Assembly (NCBI GenBank): GCA_014885115.2
Contig: WKLE02000346.1
Coordinates: 41,842 to 64,238, forward strand
DNA: 22,397 bases
Direction: 5' to 3'
DNA from: Asterionellopsis glacialis
Taxonomy: Eukaryota > Bacillariophyta > Plagiogrammaphyceae > Rhaphoneidales > Asterionellopsidaceae
In this document: positions 1 through 7,664 of the stretch, in pieces
Layout of the letters: each line of letters starts with the position of its first letter
How positions within the stretch are numbered: the stretch's first letter is position 1
Position numbers and translations under genes: made by a program
The notes under the pieces: model-generated
The model's database searches: none
What the model was told of the DNA's origin: nothing
Seen by the model: only the letters and a program-made list of their open reading frames with translations

Positions 1-392
1 ACATCAGACAGGGGCGGGAGTTTCACTTTGAGGGGTATTATTAATAAATTTAAAAAAGGGGGGGGGGAGAAAAACCGTCAGGAATAATCCGAAACCAATA
101 TTTGACCAATAATATTCTGTTCTTGACAGGTCTGCCAATCGCCAGTATGGGGAGACAATGGGTGGAGGCGGGGAAATACACGATCATGTATAATAGGCCT
201 ATGTGATCGGAGTGATAATAAAGCTTTGTGATATAAACACACACGAAATAACATTTATATAGAACAGCGAGGGCACGACACAAGCAACGTTTAGGATTGA
301 CACCTATCTACCATACAGTGGAGTGCGGGACAAGAGGATTTCTCCTAGAAAGATATACTTTGTTTCATCATTCTATTTTATTCACTAGAAAA
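1..392. other. Upstream region of the Cdc123 gene
   Basis: Non-coding sequence before the first Cdc123-like ATG. It contains a run of six A followed by ten G at about 52-67, the most extreme homopolymer in the window and a likely spot for sequencing or replication slippage. An open frame runs back from the gene to 297, but it has no ATG before 393, so I treat it as 5' untranslated or promoter sequence. No TATA box or other promoter element could be assigned with confidence. Confidence 0.5.
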
Positions 393-1634
393 ATGTCTGC
401 TAAAACAACAGGATTAGACGATAGTGTAGCGGATTTGACTGCTAAAGAGGCAGTAACATATAACGAGGTGATACAATGTCAATTTTCGAATTGGTACTCC
501 ACCTTTTCCAATCCTCCCCAAGATTCTCGCATAGGTCGAAAGAATATCACTGTCAAGTCGATTGTACTTCCACTCCCACCTAACTTTGTTGACTTTCTCT
601 TGACGGATGGTGTGCGTCTTCCTGAGGGTGCTACGAAGGTATCCTCGTTTGTCCCCCCAGAAAAAGAGGAAGAATGGTCTGACGACGACGACAACAACGA
701 TACCGATGAAAAAGAGGAACACCAAGAAGAACAGAACTTTTCATTTCCAGAATTGAATGTAGAAATTCAAACAGCTATCGAAGCATTGGGAGGTGCTGTT
801 ATGCCCAAGTTGAATTGGTCAGCCCCGAAAGATGCAGGTTGGATAAACAACGGAACTCTCAAGTGTCAAACACCAGGAGATGTCTATTTACTTCTCAAAA
901 GTAGTGATTTTATTATGCATGACGTTCAACATGCGTTGGATTCGGTTTCCTTGTTTGATGAAAACGGAAAGGTTATAGATTTGGAGAAAGTAAAGTATGA
1001 ACTAGTATTGAGAAAGTGGTGCAATCTTCACCCAAGTATGGAATTTCGGTGTTTTGTATTTCACGACGAAATACTAGCAATTTCACAGAGACAGCACACG
1101 CAACACTTTCCACACTTGACAACAGAGGGGATGATGTTTAGGTCGTACATCATTGACTTTTTTGATACAGCCATCAAGGGGAGGTTCGCCGGCGGAGATA
1201 TTCCAAACTACTGTTTTGATGTCTACATTGATAAGAAAGATCGAGTGTGGCTATTGGATTTCAATGTGTGGGGCAAGCAGACGGACTCTCTATTGTTTGA
1301 TTGGCATGAATTAGGTCGATTTGCGAAACAGTTGGACGAAGAACTAGCGACTCAGCAAGAGATTGATGCTTTGGATCTCGAACACGGGATTGAAGATGAG
1401 AACGATGATTTTGTTGCAATCCAAAGTGATTTTCCGGAATTCCGTGTTGTTGAGACAGAAAATGAAATTCGACAAGATCCATTGGCATCGTACAGAGCAC
1501 CGATAGATACCATTGATTTAGCATCCAAAACAAGTGGAAAGGAAACACCAAGTTTCGAAGCTTTTATGGCCATGTGCGAGAAACCTTCAGAAATACCTGA
1601 AGAAGACGAGAGTGATGATCTGCATTCTACTTAA
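393..1634 (+). CDS. CDC123: Cdc123 (D123) family eIF2 assembly chaperone
   Basis: A 413-residue protein of the Cdc123/D123 family. In yeast and animals this protein binds eIF2-gamma in the cytosol and promotes assembly of the eIF2 heterotrimer, controlling translation initiation. The call rests on conserved blocks: the motif around residues 216-228 (M-E-F-R-C-F-V-F followed by ISQR), and L-L-D-F-N-V-W-G at 287-294 followed by TDSLLFDW. Both match the ATP-grasp-like core of the family. An acidic Glu/Asp insert lies at about residues 90-115, and the C-terminal tail is acidic (EEDESDD), as is common in the family. The start is the ATG at 393; the frame is open further upstream only through non-ATG codons. 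Length is close to the usual 330-400 residues. The coding region is a single exon with no internal breaks. The next gene is on the same strand, 958 bases downstream. Confidence 0.93.
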   Translation: MSAKTTGLDDSVADLTAKEAVTYNEVIQCQFSNWYSTFSNPPQDSRIGRKNITVKSIVLPLPPNFVDFLLTDGVRLPEGATKVSSFVPPEKEEEWSDDDDNNDTDEKEEHQEEQNFSFPELNVEIQTAIEALGGAVMPKLNWSAPKDAGWINNGTLKCQTPGDVYLLLKSSDFIMHDVQHALDSVSLFDENGKVIDLEKVKYELVLRKWCNLHPSMEFRCFVFHDEILAISQRQHTQHFPHLTTEGMMFRSYIIDFFDTAIKGRFAGGDIPNYCFDVYIDKKDRVWLLDFNVWGKQTDSLLFDWHELGRFAKQLDEELATQQEIDALDLEHGIEDENDDFVAIQSDFPEFRVVETENEIRQDPLASYRAPIDTIDLASKTSGKETPSFEAFMAMCEKPSEIPEEDESDDLHST

Positions 1635-2592
1635 AACTAATTTTTATGTACCGTATGTAAGACTGATTTTCTTCGCTCTATGTTGGGGGTATTTGTAGGA
1701 TAAATACATTGGGACTAATTCCATCTATCCTTTTGTTTACGGGTCACGAGTACTCGATTAAGATTCTGGTTCAGCTTTTTTCTGCCTCGGCACTGTATGA
1801 TATGGAGTTTGGACCAATACCATGTAAACCCCAAGGTTCCGCTCTTCAATATCACCAAAGTTGATTTGAGTGCTTGTTTGAAATAAGACTTGTCTAGCTG
1901 CTAATTGATGATAGAAAAATTTTCTCTACAGAACAGCATATGGTTTTCGGGTCTCTTTATGGGGATTAATGTCTAAAAAAACATCCAATCGAATATCAGA
2001 GCCTTATGGATATGGCATGGCCTTGATACAATGGCATAATATTCTTCAGGCTTCTGGGACTCTTTATGGCGGATTGATGTCATCGTAGTCCTTTAGGTTT
2101 ATGATAAAAAATACACGTTCGATGATTTTCAAAATAAGTAAGTACACTTCTATTAATTTTTAATCATCCTAAGGCTGATGAGGAGTTTATTTCTTGGGTT
2201 TTACATGCTTTCACGCTCATACGGGTTGAACGAAAAGTTTAGTGCGCGGGTCGATTAAGGATCGATCTACGGTACGTCATCGTCAAATTTTTCGGAAAAA
2301 AGATGAGGGGCACAAAAGCGCTTGTGTGCTGCGCTGAGCCATCATGCACACGCACGCACATGCAGAAACTTCGAACATCACACATAAGAGTTGTTCTAGA
2401 GAAAACAGTGTACCACCACGGCAGATCCATCGCATCAGCCGACACCCAACCCAGCCGTCAAGCTTCTGCGCAATAGAAAATCCACGGATAGATTCGGTTT
2501 TCGAGTTTGACATTAATCCCTTGGTTCACATATTATCAAGTGTGTTACCGGTTGGCGATAAAGTCAAAGTTCGGATACAGTGAACAATTTAC
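1635..2592. other. Intergenic region between Cdc123 and seryl-tRNA synthetase genes
   Basis: About 960 bases that hold no supported gene. They should contain the Cdc123 3' end and the seryl-tRNA synthetase promoter and leader. Two imperfect copies of a roughly 33-base sequence (1942-1974 and 2049-2082) share the core CTCTTTATGG and GGATT.ATGTC. A 79-codon open frame (2344-2583) ends just before the synthetase ATG. It is rich in His, Thr and Ser with no recognisable domain and is more likely leader sequence than a gene. No tRNA or other structured RNA was recognised. Confidence 0.5.
1942..2082 (+). repeat. Imperfect direct repeat pair (about 33 bases, about 107 apart)
   Basis: The stretch 1942-1974 and the stretch 2049-2082 align with roughly 80 percent identity by eye and one single-base gap. 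Both contain CTCTTTATGG followed by GGATT and ATGTC. There is no coding capacity. It may be a decayed duplication or a pair of regulatory sites; the sequence does not decide. Confidence 0.45.
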
Positions 2593-4161
2593 ATGCGACT
2601 CCATATCAATATGTTTTTGGCCGCATCTGCGGCGGCCAATGTTTGCAGGGGTGTAAGCGCTTTTTCGGTGCGCAACTCCGGTCGGATCCAACGTCCGGTT
2701 GTCACTCGGGTTGCTTCATCGACTAGCACTGAAGATGCTGTAATGACAAATGGGCGCATTTCCCGCGATGGCCAGTCCCTAGAGACCCGTACCCTTGCAA
2801 ATAATCTTGACATGGTTCTTTCTCATCTTAAATCACGTCGCGCCTCCGAAGACACAATCGAAGCTGCAAAGACTGTTGCCGCACTGCAGGAAAGACGAGT
2901 TGAGTTGATCCAGGAGAGAGATTCAAATTTGAATGCTAGGAAAGAAGCGAGTGCTGTGGTGGGAAAGCTCATGAGGGACAAAGAAAATTTGGATGAGGAG
3001 GCTCTCGCAGAAGCCAAAGAAAAAAGTAATAAGGCTGCTGAGGGAGCTGCTAAAGCCGAAGAAGAGCTTGATGAACTTGAAAATAAAGCTAACTTTTTGT
3101 TGGCAGGCATTCCTAATCTTTTGGATGATGTTGTTCCAGATGGAACTGATGATACAGAAAATGAAGAAGTACTTTCTTGGGGTGATGCCGCTGATTTACC
3201 CAAAGAACTTGGGTGGCCAGATGATTTCGAAGCGAAGTGGCACGACGATGTAGCATCTGGATTGAACGGATATCAAGCTGAAGCAGCCGTCAAAATATCA
3301 GGATCGCGATTTGTTGCGCTTTCAGGTAAAATTGCTCAACTTGAACGCGCCCTAGCTATGTATTTTATGGATTTACACACTGAGACTCATGGATATACTG
3401 AAGTTTCGGTTCCGTTGGTTGTTGGTAGGACTGCCCTAGAAGGTACATCTCAATTGCCAAAGTTCCAGGAAGATCTATTTGCTATTACTCAAGAGAGTCA
3501 TACATGCAATGGGGAAGAAGCTTACTTAATTCCTACTGCAGAAGTTCCTGTGACTAATCTTCACAGAGAATCTATTTTGGAAGAGTCTGACTTACCACTT
3601 CGTTATGTTGCATGGACTCCCTGTTTCCGTGCAGAAGCTGGTTCTTATGGGAGAGACACCCGTGGATTGATTCGCACTCACCAATTTGGAAAAGTAGAAC
3701 TTGTGAAGGTCACAACAGCGGAAACGAGCGACGAAGAGCACGAAGCTTTGACCAAAGACGCCGAGGCTTGTTTGCAGGCACTAAAACTTCCCTATCGCAA
3801 AGTTCGTCTTTGCTCTGGTGATGTAGGCTTTAGTGCAAGGCACTGTTATGATTTGGAGGTATGGCTCCCTGGTGCTCAAGAGTTTAGAGAAATAAGTTCA
3901 TGCTCGAACACTGGCGATTTCCAGGCACGCCGTATGAGTTTACGTTACCGCCCTGCACCTGCTCCAGCAGCAAAAGGAGGAAAAAAACCAAAGAAACCCA
4001 AGCCCCAGCTCTGCCATACGATAAATGGAAGTGGACTTGCTGTAGGACGCACTCTTGTTGCTGTCTTGGAGAATTATCAAATGCCGGACGGAAGTGTTGT
4101 TGTTCCAGAGGTACTTCGTCCATACATGGGAGGAAAGGAAATATTGAAAGCTGACTCTTAA
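2593..4161 (+). CDS. Organellar (plastid and/or mitochondrial) seryl-tRNA synthetase
   Basis: A 522-residue class II seryl-tRNA synthetase of bacterial type, which charges tRNA-Ser with serine. An N-terminal extension of about 70 residues starts with a hydrophobic Ala-rich segment (residues 7-17) and ends in V-S-A-F at 21-24, then a Ser/Arg/Thr-rich stretch. This resembles the bipartite signal plus transit peptide of diatom plastid import. A Lys/Glu-rich coiled-coil tRNA-binding arm follows (about 85-170). The active site is visible: the T-A-E loop at 315-317, motif 2 from P343-C-F-R with the GSYGRDTRGLIRTHQF block, and motif 3 near 479 (GSGLAVGRTLVAVLENYQ). A Pro/Ala/Lys-rich insert (454-472) sits between RYR and LCHTINGSG, where bacterial enzymes have a short turn. 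The first ATG at 2593 keeps the whole targeting peptide; the next Met is at residue 7. An AATAAA lies 38 bases past the stop. Exact organelle is inferred; dual targeting is known for diatom aminoacyl-tRNA synthetases. Confidence 0.94.
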   Translation: MRLHINMFLAASAAANVCRGVSAFSVRNSGRIQRPVVTRVASSTSTEDAVMTNGRISRDGQSLETRTLANNLDMVLSHLKSRRASEDTIEAAKTVAALQERRVELIQERDSNLNARKEASAVVGKLMRDKENLDEEALAEAKEKSNKAAEGAAKAEEELDELENKANFLLAGIPNLLDDVVPDGTDDTENEEVLSWGDAADLPKELGWPDDFEAKWHDDVASGLNGYQAEAAVKISGSRFVALSGKIAQLERALAMYFMDLHTETHGYTEVSVPLVVGRTALEGTSQLPKFQEDLFAITQESHTCNGEEAYLIPTAEVPVTNLHRESILEESDLPLRYVAWTPCFRAEAGSYGRDTRGLIRTHQFGKVELVKVTTAETSDEEHEALTKDAEACLQALKLPYRKVRLCSGDVGFSARHCYDLEVWLPGAQEFREISSCSNTGDFQARRMSLRYRPAPAPAAKGGKKPKKPKPQLCHTINGSGLAVGRTLVAVLENYQMPDGSVVVPEVLRPYMGGKEILKADS

Positions 4162-4941
4162 AACTCAGCAAGCAAGTGTTGATTTGATTCACTAGCTGAA
4201 ATAAAGAATTATCAAATCTATCTCTAATACTAAAATAGATTGTAATCTTCGTACTCTCATAAACGAAGGATACTTGTGATGATTTGAATTACTTATTTGA
4301 TCCACAAGTGCTTTCAACCCCACAGGACTTCTAGCGTTGCTTCTCCATGATGGTTTTCACAATAATATTACAGGCGAAATAGTTGAACCCACGGTTTCTT
4401 GTTCGGACTTCCCAAATTCGGTTCCCAGCTTTTTTGTATTACTGTTCACGACGCAGTGGAATCATGAACGAATCCACACAACCTAGCTTTAAGAAACCTC
4501 CACCTGGTAGGACCAATACCCTAAAAGAAAGTATCATAACAAACCCAACCTGACACCCAAAACCATCACCACTATCTTGGAATGCCATGGTACCTCCATC
4601 GCCCAAGCAACTAGAGACTACATCATGGCATTTGGGATAAGCTTACCTGGGTCTTAACAAACTTAAACAAACCGCTCTTCATGCAACGAGTATGCCAACT
4701 ATCGGGGACGTACTCCCTCTCTCCAGTTGCCAAAGCCGCCACAAAGGTAAGATGAAACCTTCGAAATAAGTGAGATTCTGTGCCTTTAATCTGGTAATTC
4801 TAGCCTTGAGTGCAGACGTTTCAGCGTATGATCCTCTTTGACTTATTTTTTCATATGGCCTCTCATCACTCTTGGTAAATTTAGAACCTCTATGGCACAT
4901 ATACTAGCAAAAAAAGTGTGAACCTCGATTGCTTCCGAGGC
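4162..4941. other. Intergenic region between two convergent genes
   Basis: About 780 bases between the stops of the synthetase and the MYND gene. No supported gene was found. The motif ACCTGGTAGG occurs at 4502-4511; it is the complement of the CCTACCAGGT motif clustered around the transposon fossil further right. A 9-base inverted repeat (AATGCCATG at 4581-4589, CATGGCATT at 4624-4632, 34-base loop) lies beside it. Together these may mark a small non-autonomous element remnant. Short open frames here show no recognisable protein. Confidence 0.4.
4200..4205 (+). terminator. Candidate poly(A) signal of the seryl-tRNA synthetase gene
   Basis: The hexamer AATAAA occurs 38 bases after the stop codon at 4161. 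It matches the canonical eukaryotic signal, but no transcript ends are available and diatoms use this hexamer loosely. Confidence 0.35.
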
Positions 4942-7224
4942 TCAAAATGCAAAAGGATATCCTCCCATACCTGGTGGCACCCCTCCAACCCCCCCGCCAT
5001 AAGAAGCACCACCGGAATCATTCCAAGGGCCAGGCTGAATATCATTGTCTTTATTGTCATACCAGCCACCTGTTCCTTTGATTCCATAACCTCCACACTT
5101 ACCTATGAAGCATGCCTCAAGAGTGAAATAACTCCTAGAGAAAATGCCACGACTTCTGGCAAAACGAATTTTTGTACGTTTCAGATGCACTCCTTCTCCT
5201 TGAATATGTAGACCATCACGCCCCCCGTGAATTTCGCAGTCCATAAAGGAAGTTTTCCCGCCCTCACTTGCGGTTTGGAATGCGTCACCCTGGAATTTTT
5301 GGCCACAAGTGACACGAATATTAGAGAGGTTGATCGCCTTATATGAGTTCTTTTCGATACTACCCATACTACACGACCCCGAGACCCTACGGCGGTCACC
5401 AACTTCAAAGTCAGCCAAAGTAATTCTGTGTTTGATATCAGATAAAGAACCACTTGGCCTGACGACCAACGAGCATTCAAGTTTAGTTTTGTCCATTCCA
5501 TGCAGGTCACCAATCATACTCAAAGGCTTGTCGATTCTAAGCTCTGGATTTTTACCAGCGCCGTTGTACGTTCCCTCCTTGAGAAGAATCGCGTCTCCTG
5601 CACTTGCATTGTCAATAGCCTTTTGGATCGCTTCAATCGTGAACTCAGTAACTTCATGCTTTGGAGTACCAACTGGAATGCACTTATATTTGTGGATCTC
5701 CCAATGTTTCTTTTGGCACTTTCTTCCGCAGTAGAACCCCTCCTCGCAGCGAGAGCAGGCCCTGGTTCTGGCAATCTGCCCCCTTTTGGGGCATCCAATC
5801 CAAAAGCATTGACGAGATAGAGGATAAATATTATCGCCGTAACTAGCAGATAAACTGAATGTTTCAGTGGTGTTGTCGTCCGCATTCGCTCTACGTACAT
5901 GATCCCATTCATTGATGGTAGAAGGGTCGTGGCACTTTTCCGATACTTCATCGATGATTTTACGGCTCCGCTTGGCGGCCTGAATGAGACTTTCGGAGGT
6001 ACTCCTTGGGAGATCCACTAGACCTTGGCATGCTGTCTTTATGAGAACTCGACCACCAGTTGCGATCACCGCCGCATGGATGTAGGAGGGTACACAAGGG
6101 GTAAATTCAAGGTCAACTCCGAGCAAAAGCAACTCTTTGGCCAAAGGAAGGATGCGAGGGAGAGATGCATCCAATGGGATTGCAATATGGAGTTCACGGA
6201 GCTCTGGACAATTTTGTAGGAGATGCTCGAGCCCAGTCATCGTCGCTCCTTGCTGGTAGGACAAGCAGAGGCAATCCAGGTCAGGACATAGCTTGGCAAT
6301 GGTCTGCAAACCTTTGTCGGTGATCCATCGTTTGTTTGTACAGGTGTAACCCCCTCCTCCAGAAAGATCCAAAGATCGGAGATTGCGCTTCTTCGATAGC
6401 AGCTCCTCAAGATCACCATCTCGAAAATAGCAGTCCGACAAGTGGAGCTTCACCAAATTTGTCAGAGGAGCAATACACCGAACCAAATCCTTACAAGTCT
6501 GCCTGGACCAAGGCTCATAGGACCCGGAATCCTGAATCGACAAGGAATAAAGATTCAGCTCTTGAAGATTGGGGTGCAACGTCGTGGAGAGGATATCGAC
6601 GCTGTTGAAGACGGGGAAGTGCATCCGAATCGCCTTCAATTTTTGCAGGTTACCGAGCGGCACAAGAGCTCGGCCACCTTTCGTCGCCTTGAGCGCGAAC
6701 TTTTCAATACAGTCTCCCCAATATAAGGAGAACGTTTCCAGGGATTCACAGGCCTTGCTGGACAGGAATTCTCGAAGCGACCTAGATTTGAGCTTTATCT
6801 CTGCTATGTCCCCATACTGATCCATGAGATCGTGCAGGACGAAATGCTGAGGAACTTGGATCTTCACGTGCTGGAAATGTCCGGGCGTATTACTCTTAGC
6901 GTATTGATTCAGAACAGAACTAAAGTCCGAAATTCCCTCTTCAGGGTGTAGCTTGAGATAGCTCCCCCCTACCGCTGTGGTGCTTGTGAAATTCGATGGA
7001 GGAGGAGAGGAATCGGGAAAATACGAGGCGTCTGCTCCTCTCATTTCCGCAGAGGCCAGTTCTTCCATCATTTGGGCCGGTGTACGGGCAACTTGAGCAG
7101 GTGCTGTTTGATCCGCCGAAGGCACACACTCCTTGCAGCGAGAACCATCCTTCTTCTTCCACTGGTTGCTGCTGAATGCCGACTTTGGCAGCGATCGGTT
7201 GCACCGGACACAGTCTCGGGGCAT
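4942..7224 (-). CDS. Cys4 finger / LRR / MYND / right-handed beta-helix protein
   Basis: A 760-residue protein in one exon, reading from the ATG at 7222-7224. In order: an N-terminal Cys4 zinc-binding motif (C5, C8, C30, C33, with FSSNQW between), reminiscent of Stc1-type fingers; leucine-rich repeats at about 190-385 (for example NLVKLHLSDC, NLRSLDLSGG, ELRELHI); a MYND-type finger at 478-515 with spacing C-x11-C-x2-C-x5-C-x3-C-x7-H-x3-C and a further Cys at 473; then from about 525 a region starting AIQKAIDNASAGDAILLKEGTY and continuing with short beta-strand turns, typical of pectate-lyase-like parallel beta-helices. The tail is Gly-rich. MYND fingers normally mediate protein binding, and LRRs and beta-helices are also interaction or carbohydrate-related folds. 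No signal peptide is seen, so a cytosolic or nuclear scaffold is inferred. The biological function is unknown to me. It converges with the synthetase gene. Confidence 0.87.
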   Translation of the reverse strand: MPRDCVRCNRSLPKSAFSSNQWKKKDGSRCKECVPSADQTAPAQVARTPAQMMEELASAEMRGADASYFPDSSPPPSNFTSTTAVGGSYLKLHPEEGISDFSSVLNQYAKSNTPGHFQHVKIQVPQHFVLHDLMDQYGDIAEIKLKSRSLREFLSSKACESLETFSLYWGDCIEKFALKATKGGRALVPLGNLQKLKAIRMHFPVFNSVDILSTTLHPNLQELNLYSLSIQDSGSYEPWSRQTCKDLVRCIAPLTNLVKLHLSDCYFRDGDLEELLSKKRNLRSLDLSGGGGYTCTNKRWITDKGLQTIAKLCPDLDCLCLSYQQGATMTGLEHLLQNCPELRELHIAIPLDASLPRILPLAKELLLLGVDLEFTPCVPSYIHAAVIATGGRVLIKTACQGLVDLPRSTSESLIQAAKRSRKIIDEVSEKCHDPSTINEWDHVRRANADDNTTETFSLSASYGDNIYPLSRQCFWIGCPKRGQIARTRACSRCEEGFYCGRKCQKKHWEIHKYKCIPVGTPKHEVTEFTIEAIQKAIDNASAGDAILLKEGTYNGAGKNPELRIDKPLSMIGDLHGMDKTKLECSLVVRPSGSLSDIKHRITLADFEVGDRRRVSGSCSMGSIEKNSYKAINLSNIRVTCGQKFQGDAFQTASEGGKTSFMDCEIHGGRDGLHIQGEGVHLKRTKIRFARSRGIFSRSYFTLEACFIGKCGGYGIKGTGGWYDNKDNDIQPGPWNDSGGASYGGGVGGVPPGMGGYPFAF

Positions 7225-7664
7225 CTTTCTTCGACGATTGTTTTTGACAACAGCTTTCCCTTTCCAATCGCAAGACAGTTCAGATTCCAGATTGAGATTG
7301 TTGTGAGATCCCCGCGGTTCCAGTCTACGAGTACACGGTACCCCAGATTGGGACTGCTTACCTGGTAGGTCTTAAAGTACGGTATGTAGTAGTAGTCCGT
7401 CTATTTTAAAATATAGTGAGTGATTATTGACCAAGAAGTGCCGACTTATATTACGTAAATCACAACTTAAGTTCTATTTTGCCTTTAACACTTGATTGTT
7501 GGTAGGACTATTTGGTACTGTACCTGGAACTTCTAGAGTATAAGGTACGGTACAGGTGCAGTCTATATATAATTATACTCTATAATACATACAACCATTT
7601 GGACTACCAGGAACCAGATACGCTACAGGTCGCAAGTAAAGGCACAGTACTGTACCAAGGCAGG
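7225..7664. other. MYND gene upstream region and left flank of a transposon fossil
   Basis: Contains the presumed promoter and leader of the MYND gene, then AT-rich sequence with many GTAC-containing words (for example around 7336-7340, 7515-7560). TACCTGGTAGG at 7359-7369 is the left copy of an inverted repeat whose partner is at 9404-9414. No ORF here shows a recognisable domain. Confidence 0.4.

Noticed and set aside
297..392. Extension of the Cdc123 frame upstream to 297
   Set aside because: It begins with TTG; the conserved protein fits the first ATG at 393 and eukaryotic nuclear genes rarely use TTG.
2823..3203. Minus-strand Ser/Ala-rich 126-codon frame
   Set aside because: It is antisense to the Lys/Glu-rich coiled-coil arm of the synthetase, which explains the composition.
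5520..5951. Minus-strand 143-codon frame within the MYND gene
   Set aside because: It is an alternative frame of the MYND and beta-helix coding sequence with no recognisable domain.
7357..7366. U1 snRNA-like TTACCTG start
   Set aside because: It is part of the TACCTGGTAGG inverted repeat; the rest of a U1 gene is absent.
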